Positions 46,553 to 60,228 of a stretch of 64,000 nt of DNA are shown one piece after another; within the stretch, counting starts at the first letter, position 1; each line of letters starts with the position of its first letter. Position numbers and translations under genes: made by a program. The DNA comes from Udeniomyces pyricola (Eukaryota; Basidiomycota; Tremellomycetes; Cystofilobasidiales; Mrakiaceae), in assembly GCA_039545295.1 (NCBI GenBank), contig BCIK01000006.1, positions 930,001 through 994,000 on the forward strand, written 5' to 3'. The notes beneath the pieces were generated by a model, which made no database searches, was not told where the DNA came from, and worked only from the letters and a program-made list of their open reading frames with translations.

Positions 46553-47373
46553 ATGTCTGCCTTCCTCTCCTCCACCTCCAACTACTCTCTCTACTCCATC
46601 CCTGCCGTCTGGGTCGTCTCCATCTCGGCCCACTTCTATGCCATCAGTCTGTACGGCAAGAACGGCGACTGGGACAATTCTCAGTACGTTCATCGTTCCC
46701 GCTCCTATACATATATGAATATACACCATATCATTCTATCTCCCTTTGCCATGCTCATAATTCTCCTCGGAATATCCTCCACTGATATATCCTCGACCAG
46801 ACCTCGAGCGACCGTCGCCGGCCTGAGCACCAAAGCCAACAGGACTGCTCTCGAATCCAAGATCCTTCGCGCCGAGTCCGCCCAGCAGAATGGATTCGAG
46901 AACATCGGCCTTTACGCCGCTGCTGTCCTCGCTGGCAACTGGGCCAAGCTTCCTGTCTCGACGCTCAACTCGATCGCCGCTGGATACGTTGCATCTCGGT
47001 AAGTTATCGTTCCGTCATGACCTCAGGCCTCAGATCCAAGGGCGAACGGACTGGCCATGATGGACAGAATTTCAAGATATATTCGTCTGGTTTTCTAACG
47101 TGCCTCGCGCGATTCATCTCATGCCGATTCATGTCAAAATGCAAATGACTTCGAATTCTTGTTCTTTTGGGACCTTGCTTACGGGTTCGTCCCTCCTTCC
47201 CCTTTCCCCTGTCTTCCTTTTCGCTTTGTTGTTCGTCGGACAGGATCGTGTACAACTACCTTTACATCAACGGTCCCGACGGCTTCACGTCCAATCTCCG
47301 GACGGCGTCGTTCCTTGGTGGGATCGGTATGATCTTTACCCTCTTCATCAAAGCTGCCAACACCATTTACTAG
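46553..47373 (+). CDS. MAPEG-family membrane protein
   Basis: Small membrane protein of the eicosanoid and glutathione metabolism family; fungal members may have glutathione transferase or peroxidase activity. Three exons (46553-46683, 46801-46998, 47244-47373) give 152 residues, the normal size. About four hydrophobic helices are visible: SIPAVWVVSISAHFYAI, GFENIGLYAAAVLAGNWA, TLNSIAAGYVASRIVYNYLY and FLGGIGMIFTLFIKAANT. The family segment RAESAQQNGFENIGLY with the conserved Glu/Asn pair lies in the second exon. Start is fixed by the first in-frame ATG after a stop-rich leader. The enzymatic role is inferred from family only. Confidence 0.9.
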
Positions 47374-47670
47374 GCAAGACTCTTTGGCCGGTGCCCAGTG
47401 TGATAGATAAACAGATGGGTGCTTTGTATATGTTGCTATGATGATTATGACATGCATTGTCGTTGACGCATGCACGCATGGAGGATGGGTGTAGAAGAAA
47501 AAGAAAACCGAAAACCGAGCAACGTACTGCCTGCCTAGATAACAGCGCCAAGCGCGAGATGTTGACGTCTTTGCACGCTGCTGCACGGCTAGAATCTAGT
47601 TTCCGGTTCCCCTGGTCTACTTCAGAGCTCTGTTTCGCACTCCTCTCATCATCCAATCCGAGCTCTCTTC

Positions 47671-50600
47671 ATGCTTAAAGCTCTCTCCAACAAAATCAAC
47701 GATCACACATCTTCCTCCCCCCTACCCGATACTTCCGTTACTGACTTCAGCCAAGGTCTTCGCGACCCCGCCCGACTCTTTCGATGGAGCCAACTCGGAT
47801 CTAACATGGGCAGGTTGGGTCTCCCAGGCCAGGTGACAGCAATGGCGTTTGACCCGGTGGGAAGCTGGTTTGCTATAGGTAGGTCGCCGAACCATCATTT
47901 CCGCTGGGAAGGGGAGAAGAAGGCGTCGCAACCGAGGATAGAACAGCATGCAGTCACAGGCAGGACCGGCACGCAGCAAGGCCCAAGGGAAGGTCGAAGC
48001 TACGCACGTCTGGTCGACGACTGCGAGCGAGACTGTCCGCGTTTGATGACTTGTAGTTTGAGCAAATCACAACACATCACATCACGGTTGAGAAGGGAGT
48101 CGTATAGAATAGATCAAGAGTTGAAGTCTCGTGCTTTGTTCGATTTCGTGGGAACCGTGGCTCCCCAGAGCGATGACCAGAAGTTGCTGACAGGCGCGAC
48201 GTTCTTCGCTCCCTCTCTTCATATTTTCGATATCTTCGCCCTGATATCAATTCAGGTACATCAACGGGGTCCGTCCATCTCTTTGGATCGCCCTCAGTCA
48301 ATATCGAGCTTTCTTGTCATCATCGATATCCCAATCCACCGTGGTCTGGGGATCTTTCGGTCAAGTTTCTCTGCTTCCATCCATCGTTCTCTAGGCTAGT
48401 AGCCATTGGTACGAATTCCCATCGTTTGACCAGATCGTGACTTGAGCATACTTGACATGGACTGAAATATTTCATGTAACATTCTTCAGACGTGAAACAG
48501 CAGGTTCACGTGTGGGACCTCTCCCTTGTCGATCCCAAGAGCAAGCTCCCCCACAAGGACGCAACGCTGTCGCTCTTTGGCAACGCTACGTATGTGTCCT
48601 CTGCAAAAGACCCGAGAGGACAACGTAATATACATATATACGTCAGGAGACTGATACATACATTCCACCCTTGTGCTTTATCCTTTCTCCCTCTCGCGGA
48701 CTGCGTACACATCAGCTCGATAGATCTTCCGTCTCCGTCAACGTCCCATCTTCTCATCACCCTGCGGTCCGGAGAAACGATTTTTCTCGATCTTGCGCGG
48801 CAATGCCATCTTTCGCCTTATCGGATTCCAAACGTCTGGCAGCTCCATGAGGATCGGCTCCGTCGAAGCGGACTGCAGACGAGACGACGACATGGACCGT
48901 ATGTTATGTTTTCATCTCCGGCGATCATCGTTCTGTCTGTTTTTTTTTTTTTTCGACGCAATTCTTGATCGAGGAGCCCGATAGACTAAAACATATATCT
49001 TGTTCATGAAAGACCCATGGCAACGGCTGTATCGGTTAATCCTCGCGATCTAAACCTCGTCCTTGTGGGGTATGAGGGTCAGTACTGTTGGCTTCATCTT
49101 TGTCCTGGTTGGTAGCCTCAGTCTGATCAATTCGCCTCCCGATGCTTACATATACCTCATATACCTACGCAGGTGGCTGTATCTTGTGGGACATCCAGCA
49201 AAAGACTTCTTTGAGGACTTTTGAGTTTGTCCTTCCACCCGGCGCTCCTGGAGGCGGCACTTACCAGGATGAAGTGAGAAATTTGGGCGCGTTCTTTGTG
49301 GATAGTTTGCTGTGAATAATAGCTCCGTCTGACCTCTGCTGTCTTCTTAGAATCTTTTCACCGAACGGACTCCGAACGTGACGTGCGTGTGCTGGAAACC
49401 AGATGGGCTGGTCTTTGCCGTCGGGTGTGAGTAGTTCTCTCGCCGGCCTTCTGTTGAGTATACCTGCGAGGTTCAGAGTCAGCAGGCTGATATTTCGCTT
49501 TGGTCATCTGCACTGATCAACGCTACTGTAGACGATGACGGCTGTATTGCTGTATGGGCAGTGGAAGATTCTGACAAGCCACTCTCAGTTCGCACCATCA
49601 CACAAGAGGACGTCAACATTACAGATGCCGAAGAGGTACGGTAACCTTCCAACTCGCACACCTTTTTGTTTTATCCTTCCTAGCTTTTACGTATGTTAGA
49701 ACTGCCACTAACTGGGTCAATACGGCGCGTGAATCTCGACAGCTATTCAATTCGGGCGCACTTGACTTAGATCCCGATGCTCCACCAAGCTCGTCTCGAC
49801 CGGCTCGCGTGCTTCGAGAGTCCATATTCAAGCTGAGTTGGGTAGAATTCCCTGATCAAGCCGCTCTCGCCAATCTCCTAACGTCTCTGCCAGCCGATGG
49901 GGTTGAACCCCCTTCCCTTGAGACTGCATCCTACGTCGAGCGGGGCGAATCACTCCTTGTTGTCCTCGGTGGTCAACTAGCGACCGATCTTCCTGGCGTA
50001 TCAGTCCTACAATTTCCCCAATACCATCCTCCTGCGACCAACGTTCGAGTTCCAAGCTCGCCCGGTCTTTCAAACTCGATGTCCGCCGCCGTTCGATCCG
50101 CTTTCCGTGACTCGCTTTCCCTCACAGGTTCAACGTTTTACCCAACGGCCTCGCCGTGTGACGACTTCCTGCTCCTTCCTCGCTCAAACCCATTCTTCTC
50201 GTTATCGTTCGATCCCTCGGCTATCGTTTTTCTCCTGGGACCGGACCCAACCTTGCCCACCCTTCCTGCACCCAATTCCCTTCGCGGCGTCCGAGCGCAT
50301 ACATTCCCCCCCGTCCGGTCGAATGATGCTCCGCTTTCTCCGGGAAGGAAAGAATTCGGCACGCCAGGAACCGATGCCCATCTCGTACCCATGACGGCCG
50401 CTCCAGTGCTGGCTTCTTCCAGCGCCGTTGAAACCACGCCTCAGACGCCTCGGACGCCCGCGTCTCCCTGGTTGTCCGTGTTTGGTTCAGGTCCCACCGC
50501 CATTGCAGCAAGTCCCGCTAAAGTTGGTCCGGCTGGGTTCGGAGATTATCATCTACCGACGGGGCTGTGGAGTGGCTCAGCCTCAGTCTTGGGATGCGAG

Positions 50601-53600
50601 CTGGTGAGCCCGCCAAGGGATAGTTTCCGGAGAGTCGTGCGTTGGGAAGCAGATATGGGCGCGAAGAGTGATGTGCCAAGGTTGAATCTGCGAGGCGGAA
50701 TGATGGAGCCTGATATCAAGACGATCGAAGTCAAGGACATGAAGGTGAGATAGTTTAACTCCATGGTGCCGTTGTTGACTGTCGCCGACGGGAATATCGA
50801 CTGATGAACAGCCATGGTCCTTTTGTCTTGGTCGGGCTGTCGATCGTTCAGTTTGAAGCGCGTCGGTTGTTGATGACTTACGACTTGGGAGGCTCTGTTC
50901 ACTTCTACGACGCCGTACGTGTTTACATCCTTTTCTGATCTGGGCAAGCCAAGAAAATGAGAGCTGATTGGCATATGAACTCATTCCGCCTTCTATATGG
51001 ACCATTGCCGCATTCAGTCACCTCACCTTCTTGTTTCGCCCTCTCCTCTTCTTTCCTCATTTCCGCATCCCCTCCCTCACTTGACCATCAATATCCGCCG
51101 CATTCTTTCCCACCCAACGCTCTCTCATCTTCCGGTTGCTCGGCTACTCCACTCTCATCCTGCTGAGATCCGCATCCAATCTATCCACCTCGCAAGTGAA
51201 ACCCTCGAGCTCGCTGTCGTCCTTCTCACCGGGCAGGTTGTCTATTACAAATTTATCGAAGGCCAAACGCCGGAAGCAGATGAAGGCTTCAGTGGCTCAT
51301 CCCGCTTCGAAACTTTCCCTGAAGCCCGAGATGCCGCAGAGATCACTCCGCTCGGCCATCTCGGTGATCTCACGACTGATGGGTTTAAGCCGGTCATCAT
51401 TCTGGACCTTAACCAGGGCTCCGTTGTCGACCTTGCCGTCTCAAACGGTGGATTTCTGGCGATTTCGTTCAGCCAGCGAAGCGTTTGCATCGTTGACATG
51501 CGGGGACCAGAAGTAATCATGAGGGAGGGCTTTAGAGAGGATGGTGAGAAGGCTCGATCAGGAGAGAGTACAGTAGCATCCAAGATGACTTGGACAGCTT
51601 GTGGTTATGGTAATGGTACGTGCTCTCCGCGTACGATCAGGGCCAAATTCGATTCTTGTTCTCATTTCTCACAATGCTATCTCCTTGATTGTCTTTTGAT
51701 CGTCTTACCATCCGAATATCGGAGCAGATTCCAACTCAGCAGTCCGACTCCTTATCACTTACGCCAAAGGCTTGACAAAAGTCTACACCCTCGCCCATCA
51801 CACTCTCTCCGGCTGGACGATCGACAAGAAGCGTACCCAGACGATGTCCCACGAATCCCTAGTCGATCCTGTAGCGAGCTTTGTCATAGATGTTTCGACA
51901 GGGAGCAAGATGGAAGTTGAAGCGGAAACTTTGCAATGTGAGCTGATGGCCGGTGTCAACCATTTGAATTCGCTTGCGCTTGAACTTGGGTTCAAATCCA
52001 TGGCTCATCGACTTCCTTGTGCTTGTTATTGTACAAAACGCAGCTGCCATGCAGCCCGAGAATGTCGTGTCCTCCTCCAATAGACCTCACTGCATATGGA
52101 TTGCCATCAGCAGACGTACTATGCGATCCCATCTCAACATTAATGGAGAACGCCTTGGTAAAACCGAGCTGGAAGACGACATCGTCTTTGCGACGATTGT
52201 CGAGAGAAAAAGTCGGTGACCCGACCCTTTGTATTTCGTCTCATCTTGAGTTTTTCCAAAAGAGGCCCCTTCTCCTTAAGTACTTGCGGAAGGATAGGAA
52301 GAATGGCCATCAAATACGTATCGTACTGATTTCCGGCTTGGCCGTCTTTGTGATCCTTCTTCCCGCTTCCTTCGAACCCCAACTACCAAGATGCCAAAGT
52401 TCTAGTCGTTTTCACGGTATCTGGAGTAGCGTACGCCTACGCTATTCCGTCGCTTCGACTGATCCTTCGATTGCCTTTACAGTGCGTCTCTATGATCTTT
52501 CGTCTCGTTCGATTCTTCTGAGATGCTGTGAAGAAGGATCGGGCGGTCTTAATATACGAGAAGATATATCGGCTGCTGATAGTGGCTGGATGATTCTGGC
52601 TGATTTTCTTTTTGGCCTGGCTTGGTCGTTTAGACTTCCCATGGGTAAAATCTCGATGGATCCAACCTCTGGTATATTTCATCACCATCCTGAACACCCA
52701 TTTGCTCCTTTACTTTTACTGAACTCTACACAATCACATTGTGCTTCTCACTGCTTACCCAATGAACAATCATCCAGGTGACTACATCGAATACCTCCAT
52801 CCCGCTGGCATCGAGTTCCGTACACTTTTCAACAACTCTACGACGCAACCTTTGGCTCCCCTTCCGACATTCGTCAAGTCATCTTCATCAGCGGCGGTGC
52901 CACCACAGCCCTTACCGGTGTCGAGCTCAATCTTGGGGTCATGGCTGGGCAGTTGGGGAGGCGGAACGTTGACAGGAAATCAGATCGACACGATTGGTGA
53001 GTGTATAAGATCGAACCAAAAGCAAAACCGGCAGGTATGATCAGCCTCGGTTCGACGATAGCTAAACTTTCCATTGCGATTTGGTTCTTTCGTTCCCTTT
53101 CCTCCACTCTTCTTCCTGTGTTGTTCTGATCTCGCCCTCCATTGCCTACACGAATAGTTGCCGGTCCGACTCGACCTGGACCACCGACCCGCCCGATCTT
53201 TTCCCTCCCTCCAGAACCCATGCCCCGAAAATCTTCGCTCATCATTCCCAACACGTCAACTAGCAGTAGCCCACGCAAGGTTTCGTTGACCACCGTCTCG
53301 AGAGACGCGAGGGAGACGCGAAACATTTACGCCGAGATGACGGACGCAGCGGAAGAAAGAGTCAGTAAATCAACTTTGGCTACTATCTTCATCTCATCAG
53401 TCTTTCACCTGATAGTACCAGCTCCAAAGCCAAAAGCAGTCGCTGACCCTTCTGATCTGCGCCAATCTTCAGGGCAACATCCTGGACGGGTTGGGTGAGA
53501 CGATGAATGACGTCGGGAAGCAAGCGTCCGAGTGGGTCAAGCAGACCAAGCAGATGGCCGTGAGTGTAGCTTGCTCTTACGAACTGCTGGAAGTTTGCGT

Positions 53601-53721
53601 CATCAGTGTCTTGGGCTGATCAAACGGCGTTGTTCGAATGTTTCGGTTCGACTTGGCGTCGGGTCGGATGTAGGCAAAAGAAACGGCAAAGAATTCACTC
53701 AAGTCTATGTTCAGGTTTTGA
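47671..53721 (+). CDS. SRO7: Sro7/tomosyn (Lgl family) exocytosis regulator
   Basis: WD40 protein that binds t-SNAREs and Rab Sec4 to control vesicle fusion and polarity. Nineteen exons: 47671-47878, 48256-48408, 48490-48589, 48716-48898, 49013-49077, 49173-49273, 49351-49426, 49532-49635, 49743-50744, 50852-50914, 51018-51615, 51728-51952, 52044-52211, 52391-52481, 52634-52671, 52778-52996, 53158-53360, 53473-53559, 53674-53721. They sum to 1243 residues, normal for the family. WD blades are seen in LGLPGQVTAMAFDPVGSWFA, VWDLSLVDPKSK, NLVLVGYEGGCILWDIQQK and VCWKPDGLVFAVGYDDGC. RISMDPT-like ISMDPTSGDYIEYLHPAG is characteristic. The C-terminus NILDGLGETMNDVGKQASEW plus KSMFRF is an R-SNARE-like tail without a membrane anchor. 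The acceptor at 52390 (CCAAG) is a weak site chosen by phase. Confidence 0.92.
48940..48953 (+). repeat. 14-bp T run in SRO7 intron
   Basis: Lies in intron 4 of the SRO7 gene; shorter member of the T-tract set in this window. Confidence 0.85.
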
Positions 53722-54861
53722 CGAGCGTCTGCGCGCCACAAATCGTCTGCAACTGCATGTATGTATGTGCATACTTGTGGGCGATTGAGCGGGCCAGGGG
53801 TAGTTGGGCAAGAGAAGGGGGTCACGATCCGAACGAAGTTGGCGGGCTCGCATGATCATGACTGAGCAATCATGAATCCCAGGGACATAGATCTAGCTAG
53901 ATCAATGCCGCATCGAATACTTCAAGTACTACTAGTGAGGCGTGTGTATGTACTGCAGCGTCGCTGCAGCATCCGATGAGAAATCATGATAGTGCCACTA
54001 GTCCTGATTGAGTATAGATGTATGCTATATGATATGAACGCTATATGCATGCATATACAGTTGCATGTTGCGCCCATATCATATACAGTAGCATCCAACG
54101 GGCCGCGTGCCAGAGACGTCGAGCTAAATAGACGGTTCTGATCTGTCATACAAAAGGGCCAGGCAGAGAGATAGAGTGGAACACGCGAAGCCGCGTGCCG
54201 GCCCGGAAGAAAGAAGTGAAGGGGGGATCCAAGCAGGTTGGAATAAAAATCAAATTGAACGAGTAGCATATTGAGGGGCTCCGGCGGGCGCGCACTCATC
54301 ATCTCATCGTGATGACGCAGGCGATGATGATCTAAGATTTGTGTTCAAGTTTGCGGGGTTCCCTTTATGGAGATGACCATAATCATAAGCTTGATGGATT
54401 GCGTGGAAATGTCCAATGGATGGATGCTCCGACGTCGGCGCTGCAAGATCAAGTCGCGCTGCCTCTGCCTCTGCCTCTGCCTCATCTGCGATCTCGCTCT
54501 CTCTCGCCCTCCCCGCTCTTCTTCTCTTTTCGCGCTCTGACCGACACCCATTTTCCTTCTCGCTTTGCAACTCAACTCACCTGCTCGCTGCTCGTTAGCT
54601 ACTCCTTCCACCATGCTCAACTCTCTCATCACGCTCTCCTAGCTCTTCCAGCCCTACCCCATCGATTCGACGCTAGACGTCCCTTGCCCTCAGCCAAACC
54701 TCCCCCCCCATCCACCCCCCAACTTCTCTCATCCACCCTTCCAGCTTCCTTTCCAAACTCAACCTTGCTGAGAAGCAGCGCCTCTCGCGCGTACTCGGGT
54801 GCCTTTCTCCCCAACGCTTCTTCCGGCAATCGCCCTCTATTTCATCAACCTTTGCCGTTCG
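53722..54861. other. Intergenic, SRO7 to large disordered protein
   Basis: 1140 bp with no family-bearing ORF. Contains ATGCATGCATATAC-type palindromic A/T-rich sequence around 54040-54075 and a CTGCCT x4 tandem repeat (54459-54482). The last 300 bp are C/T-rich and should be the leader of the next gene; an upstream coding exon there cannot be excluded. Confidence 0.4.
54459..54482 (+). repeat. CTGCCT x4 tandem repeat
   Basis: Four head-to-tail hexamers upstream of the large disordered-protein gene. Confidence 0.9.
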
Positions 54862-57800
54862 ATGCATTCGAAAGCTCCTATGGAACGTCCCACCAAGGAA
54901 ACCGTCATGGTCTCGGATCCAGAGGAAGACGTGACTGCCGCCGCTATTCCCGCTAGCGTCACTGCCCCTGGACGGCCGACGACCCTTTCCTTACTTCCAT
55001 CGTCACCAATCAACGCTCATCCATTCTCATCCGACTGCTCGCCATTGTCCGCCTCTTCCCCTAACTCCATCGCGACCGTCCTAGAGCCCGGGCCACATCC
55101 TACATCCTCAACCCTATCCTCTCCTCGTCCTCCTCCCGCCGGTGACCTCGACGTCCCCCCACCCCTCTCTCCACCTCCTCTTCTCGTGTCTGATCAGAGT
55201 CTCAACCCGACCCTTTCGCTTTCACCCGCCGCCACTCTGACCTCGCCGTCTCCAGACACCACGCCCGTCGTCGTCCCTCACTCACCACCACAGCAAATAT
55301 CGTCATCGTCCTCGTCGGTCACCAAGAATCCGTCTGATCCACTGGGACTCTTTGTCAAACGTCCGGTTCCATTGCGTTCTCACAATTCAACGCCGCCCCT
55401 ACCTCAGCACGCTTCTTCATCCTCGTCTTTTGCGAATACCTCGTTAGCTGGAGAAGTTCATGCTACTACAGATATCCTCCAAGGCGGTAGTGGAGGTGGT
55501 TTCGTACGACGGCAAGCATCGATGCCTCCGTTAGACCGTTTACCTGGTCATAGGTCTCCCTCTACCACAGAGTCCTTCTTCCCCACCCCGTTTGCTTCGG
55601 CCACTACTCACATGTCACACTTCCCCTCTCCGAACTCCACACATACCGACATCCCCCCTTGGACGAACCCATCTGGCATCATCACCTCTAGCACCGCTTC
55701 CGATGCGTCTTCAACGACAGCTTCCCCAGATCACTCTTGTCCGACATCACCTGTTTCAAGCTCACCCCCACCTCAACAAAACAAGTCTCTCCTCACTCAG
55801 ATACTTCTCTCACATTCACAGCAGAGTAATAGCTCTGGAGGAGGTGGTGGCACTGGCATGAGGGGGCATGGTATGTTGAGAGCTCGTAAAGGACGCGAGG
55901 ATTCATCGTCCGTGAGTCACAATGAGGAAGAAGCTGGTTTGCCTTCCCACCACAACGCTGCCATCCTTTCGGGAGGAGAGAACAAGAAACTCACGAGCAT
56001 CCTCGGAAAACCGACGGCCGCTCACTTGAATGCGAGGAGCAATCTTATGTCGGAGATTGCTACAAGGCGGGGGAGACCTTCTGACGGCGTGGGAGAACGA
56101 GAGATGTTGGTACGTGAGCGTTTGCGTCTCTGATTCGCGATTCGTTCCCCCTTGTCTTGACAATACACCTATGTGCTAGATCGCAAAGAAGAGTTGGACC
56201 GAACGAAGGATTGCTGTCAACGACTGTTACTAGAATTGCTTGCTATTCGTACTTTCGCTGATGAATTCTTTCTTTTTCTCATGAATCAGGCTGGACCGAT
56301 CCAGCTGGGTCCACCGGCAACGATACTTCGTGTCTCAAGCTCAACAGCATCGAACACGACAATGGCAATGCCTAAACGACCACCCCAGCTCAGTTTCGCT
56401 AAACCGACGCCCATCATTGTCCGTTGACCAGTCGCATGTTCTTGGTATCCTTTGAAGTCAGATCATGGCTGATATTTCTGGCTTGGTATTGACGTCCAAC
56501 TTTGCGTAGAACAACCCTGCGGAGCGTTTGGTGAGCCCTACGGTCGCGGCTCCTTCGACCCAGATATCAGCGTTAGCGTCAGCAACTCAGTTGCTCGCGA
56601 CGGAGCCGACGATTGCAGTAGCGAAAAGGTCCAAGCTCACCTTTGTTGATGCACCAGAAGTGAGACCTAGCCTTTTGGAAACTGCCTCTGAACTGCTTTC
56701 CCAAGGCCTTGTTGTTCTAACGTATCCTTCTATGCATTTGTTTACGAAATCTTCTCATTGGGAAGTTCACGAACCGTCGTTCTCAATCATGTTCAAGTGC
56801 TCAAGTAACCTCGTGCTCAGAAACGTTGTCATCGTCATCAGCTCCTCACTCGCCTCCCTCACCGCCTCCAACGGCTCTGCCACCGACGAGAAGATCTGGC
56901 CTGGTCTTTGCTGACGAGCTCAAAGTTTGTCATTCACTATCTTTCCTCTTCAATTTGTCTGGGCATCTGTCTGAATCCAATCACTGTTTTTGATCTCGAA
57001 CTTTGCGTGTGTTTGTTCTCTGTTGCTCCAGAATCAAGCCGAATTGACTGAACGCCCGCCTCCCTCCATTCTGACGTCGCCACCTTCTCATTTACAACAA
57101 CATGCTCCCATCTCGACTTCTCTTCTCCAACTCCAACAATCCCCACCCCTTGCGCCCAAGAAGTCGACAATCAACTTCACCGTCTCGTCTACCTCGGCAC
57201 GACCTGCGCCGGCGATTCCCAAGGACCTCAAGAGCGAGGATCTTGAGCTGGACGATGTGGAAGAGGTGGATGAGGAAGATGACGAGGAAGATGACGAGGA
57301 TGAAGAGGCTGTGGACGATGAGCCCGAGGATGAGGATGAACTGGAGGCCGCTCGAGGAGACGAGGCTGGGTACGAGGAAGATGATGAGGGGGAAGGCCTT
57401 AGTGATGAGGATGGCTCGGACGTCGATGCGGCCTCGCTTGGTCAGCGACGCAAGTACCGCTATAAGCGAGAAGGCTTCTTTGGCGAGAGCGATTCCGACG
57501 ACGAGGATGGGGGCGAAGAAGATGAAGAAGACGAAGATGATGAAGACGAGGAAGATGAATTGGAGGAGGGTGCTGAGAGGGAAGGAGCTTCGCTGCGTTC
57601 GGCTCGAGATTCGATTCTCTCCAACTTTTCTGGCTTCATCGACGCCGATCGCGGGTCTACTCTGTTGGCCGGAGATGAGCTCTCATCGACCAATGGGCTT
57701 AAACGCAGAAGTCACCCCTCACTCCGCCATCGTGGCGTTCGGCAGAAAGCTGTCTCTCCTCTCGCATCTCCCAACGCTTCGATCTTTGATAACCTCAATG

Positions 57801-59920
57801 CCAATGGTTCCAACAGCACCCTCACCCCTGCGCATTCAACGCTCCGCAAGACGCACTTCCCTGACCCGCTCATCGCTTTGCAGTATCGCCACTCGAACTT
57901 GCCTCAATCACCCGTCCCAATCTCGGGCTTTTCCAAAGCCAAGTTCTTCCGTCGCGTGACTGGCGGTGGTAGAAAGCGAGTCAAGGGCGGCTATTCGCCG
58001 GGTTTGCGAAAAGGTCACGCCAAGGACATTAACGACACATGCATCAAGGATCGTGTCGGCAGGGATGATTTCTTGCCATCGCATCTCAAGAGCGAGGAGG
58101 GTAAAAAGAGGGAAAAGGAAAAGGCTCAGCAGCGCAGGGAGCGCGAGCTCGAGCGAGGAAGGGAAAGCGCCGCGGGGTTCACGACTGGAAAAAGCGAAGC
58201 GGAGAAGACGGGAGGAAGCGGGAGGTGTTCGAGGCATCGCAGCCCACCCCCATCCGGGCGAGAGTCGAGAGTTCCGAGTGGTGATCGAGGCCGTCCCCGG
58301 GCGCTTGTTCAACCAGCCAAATTTACGACTCTACCCCCTGTCGTTCCTCCTTCCATAGGACCGCTCAAGAGTGAGGCTTGCGTAGAACCTCAGCAACTCG
58401 CACCGCTCTCGTTACCCCCAGTGTCGCCCCATCATACACCCTCAAAGCTCCTTATGTCCCCAATTAGGCAGGCGACCGTTCGACTGGTTGCGAATTCGGA
58501 CGTTCCCTCAACAGATGGTTGGCGGTCAGATGATCCCGTTTTTCAACATCCTCGTCCGGGTCTCCGTTCGACGCCCTCGGGTCGCATCGCCCCCACATTC
58601 TTCACCGATACCGAGGAAGGTGCCACTATAGCCTCGTCTCCAGCCAATTTGGCCGAGGCTCGAGACGTCGCCGTCTCGCTCGCGACCCGACGGTCATCGC
58701 TCACCCAAGTGTGCGGAATCTTTCGCCGGCCAGGCAACTCGACCGGCTTCTCCACTACCTCTATCTCTACTGTGGGCTCGGGCATGGGTTCGACGTCTAC
58801 TTCCTCAACGGCAAGGGGCGGGGCGGAAAGCGAAACGTACTCGAGTCAAGCATCGTCCCGACGAGCATCGTCTTCGGTTGCTGTTGATGGAACTCCTGCG
58901 ATCGCTCGAACCGTTTCCATGTCGGCTGCTGAGGAGAGCGATGTCGGGAACGGTGGATACATCGGTGGTCGCGGTGGTGGAACTACGACGACCCTTGCTC
59001 AGAACTTGCATCGAGTGCTTTCCTCGCTTTCATCGCCCATCAACAGCTCGACGTCAACGCCTTATACCTCGGCCGCATCGTCGGTCCGAACAACCCCTAC
59101 GTTTTTCTCCACTTTGGCGTCCACGCCTAGCACACATAGCCAGATCCACACTCCCAACGAGTCTATAGCCTCTCTTACATTGACGACGCCGACGGCGACG
59201 GCCGGATCCAATCCGTCTGGTCCGGTCACATCTCATGCCTCCGGTTCTCCCCGCGTTCCACTCTTGCATTTGCATCCTGCGTCGATCACCGCCGCTCCTT
59301 CCCCCAGCATTGATCATCCCACCATCTCATCGACATCATCTATCTTGCATCGCTCACGCCTTAACACAAATCCCCTGCTACCCGCATCTGTCTCGTCTTG
59401 TCTCCAAACTCGTGATTCTTCCCTGAATACCACTGCTACGCTTCCACTTCCGCCAACATCATCCTCATCCTCATCTTCAGCATCCCTTCCACATCCGCCC
59501 ATAGCTCAGACGCCAGCCTCGTCTTTGGCTCTTCCACCCTCGAACGAGTTGATTCCCTCGGCGACACTCCCAATCCGTCACCCAGACCACCGTATCACCA
59601 CTACCGCTACCCCTACTTCTAGCTCCACTTCTTTTGCTTTACCTGATCCCCGTTCCACTGCTCGAGCTCCCTCGATCCTTACTACGGCGACGACGCATCA
59701 TCCGTACCCTCTATCAGATAACCCCTCTTCTTCTAGGGCCACCCAACAACGTCGAGTTCCTTCCTCCCCTCCGCCTCCCCCTTCTTCGGCAACATCGGGC
59801 GGCGGAGGCAAGCGGTGCAAACTCGTGGTGAGAAGGTTGAGTCAGCCGGCAGAGTTGGAGATGAGGAGTAAGCCTATCATGTGTCCGAGGAGGAAGACGG
59901 TTGTTCATGATGGCTTCTGA
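54862..59920 (+). CDS. Very large Ser/Pro/Thr-rich protein with acidic block
   Basis: I do not recognise a definite family; it faintly resembles fungal DUF3295-type regulatory proteins. Firm pieces are an N-terminal exon ending at 56109 and a 2889-bp final exon from 57032. Plausible middle exons are 56180-56215, 56290-56418 and 56510-56659, giving about 1483 residues; a further exon near 56821 is possible but its phase did not fit. Visible parts: Ser/Pro-rich first 400 residues (SLLTQILLSHSQQ), KKSTINFTVSS, a 100-residue Glu/Asp block with REGFFGESDSDDEDGG, a basic Lys/Arg/Glu helix (EEGKKREKEKAQQRRERELE), then a 500-residue Ser/Thr tail ending in basic residues. Nuclear or scaffold role is only a guess. 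The start is uncertain. Confidence 0.55.
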
Positions 59921-60171
59921 GGATGAGGGGAGGGGACGGGAGGGGAAGGAAAATATGAAGATGATTCAGAGAAAGGCTTTTTTTTGTTTGGTTTGGTTTG
60001 TTCTTTTCAATTCATTTGACTTTCTGTAATTTCTTTTTCTGCTTTCTTTTCTTCTCTCCAACCGTCTTCTTGCACTCTTCCTCGTTGAGTCTTTTGTCTT
60101 TTATTTTCTTGTGTTCTTCTGTCCCTTACTCTGGCCCTTGCCTCGCCTTCGCTTTCGATACTTTCCTTTAC

Positions 60172-60174
<3 letters not shown>

Positions 60175-60215
<41 letters not shown>

Positions 60216-60228
60216 CTTTTTTTTTTTT

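Noticed and set aside
56821..56911. Extra exon of the large disordered protein (Ser/Pro-rich frame ending before 56912)
   Set aside because: The reading frame that looks coding needs one base from the previous exon, which no nearby donor provides; left out of the model but not excluded.
57102..57959. Arg/Met-rich ORF overlapping the acidic block
   Set aside because: Out-of-frame reading of GAT/GAG-rich DNA; no independent support.
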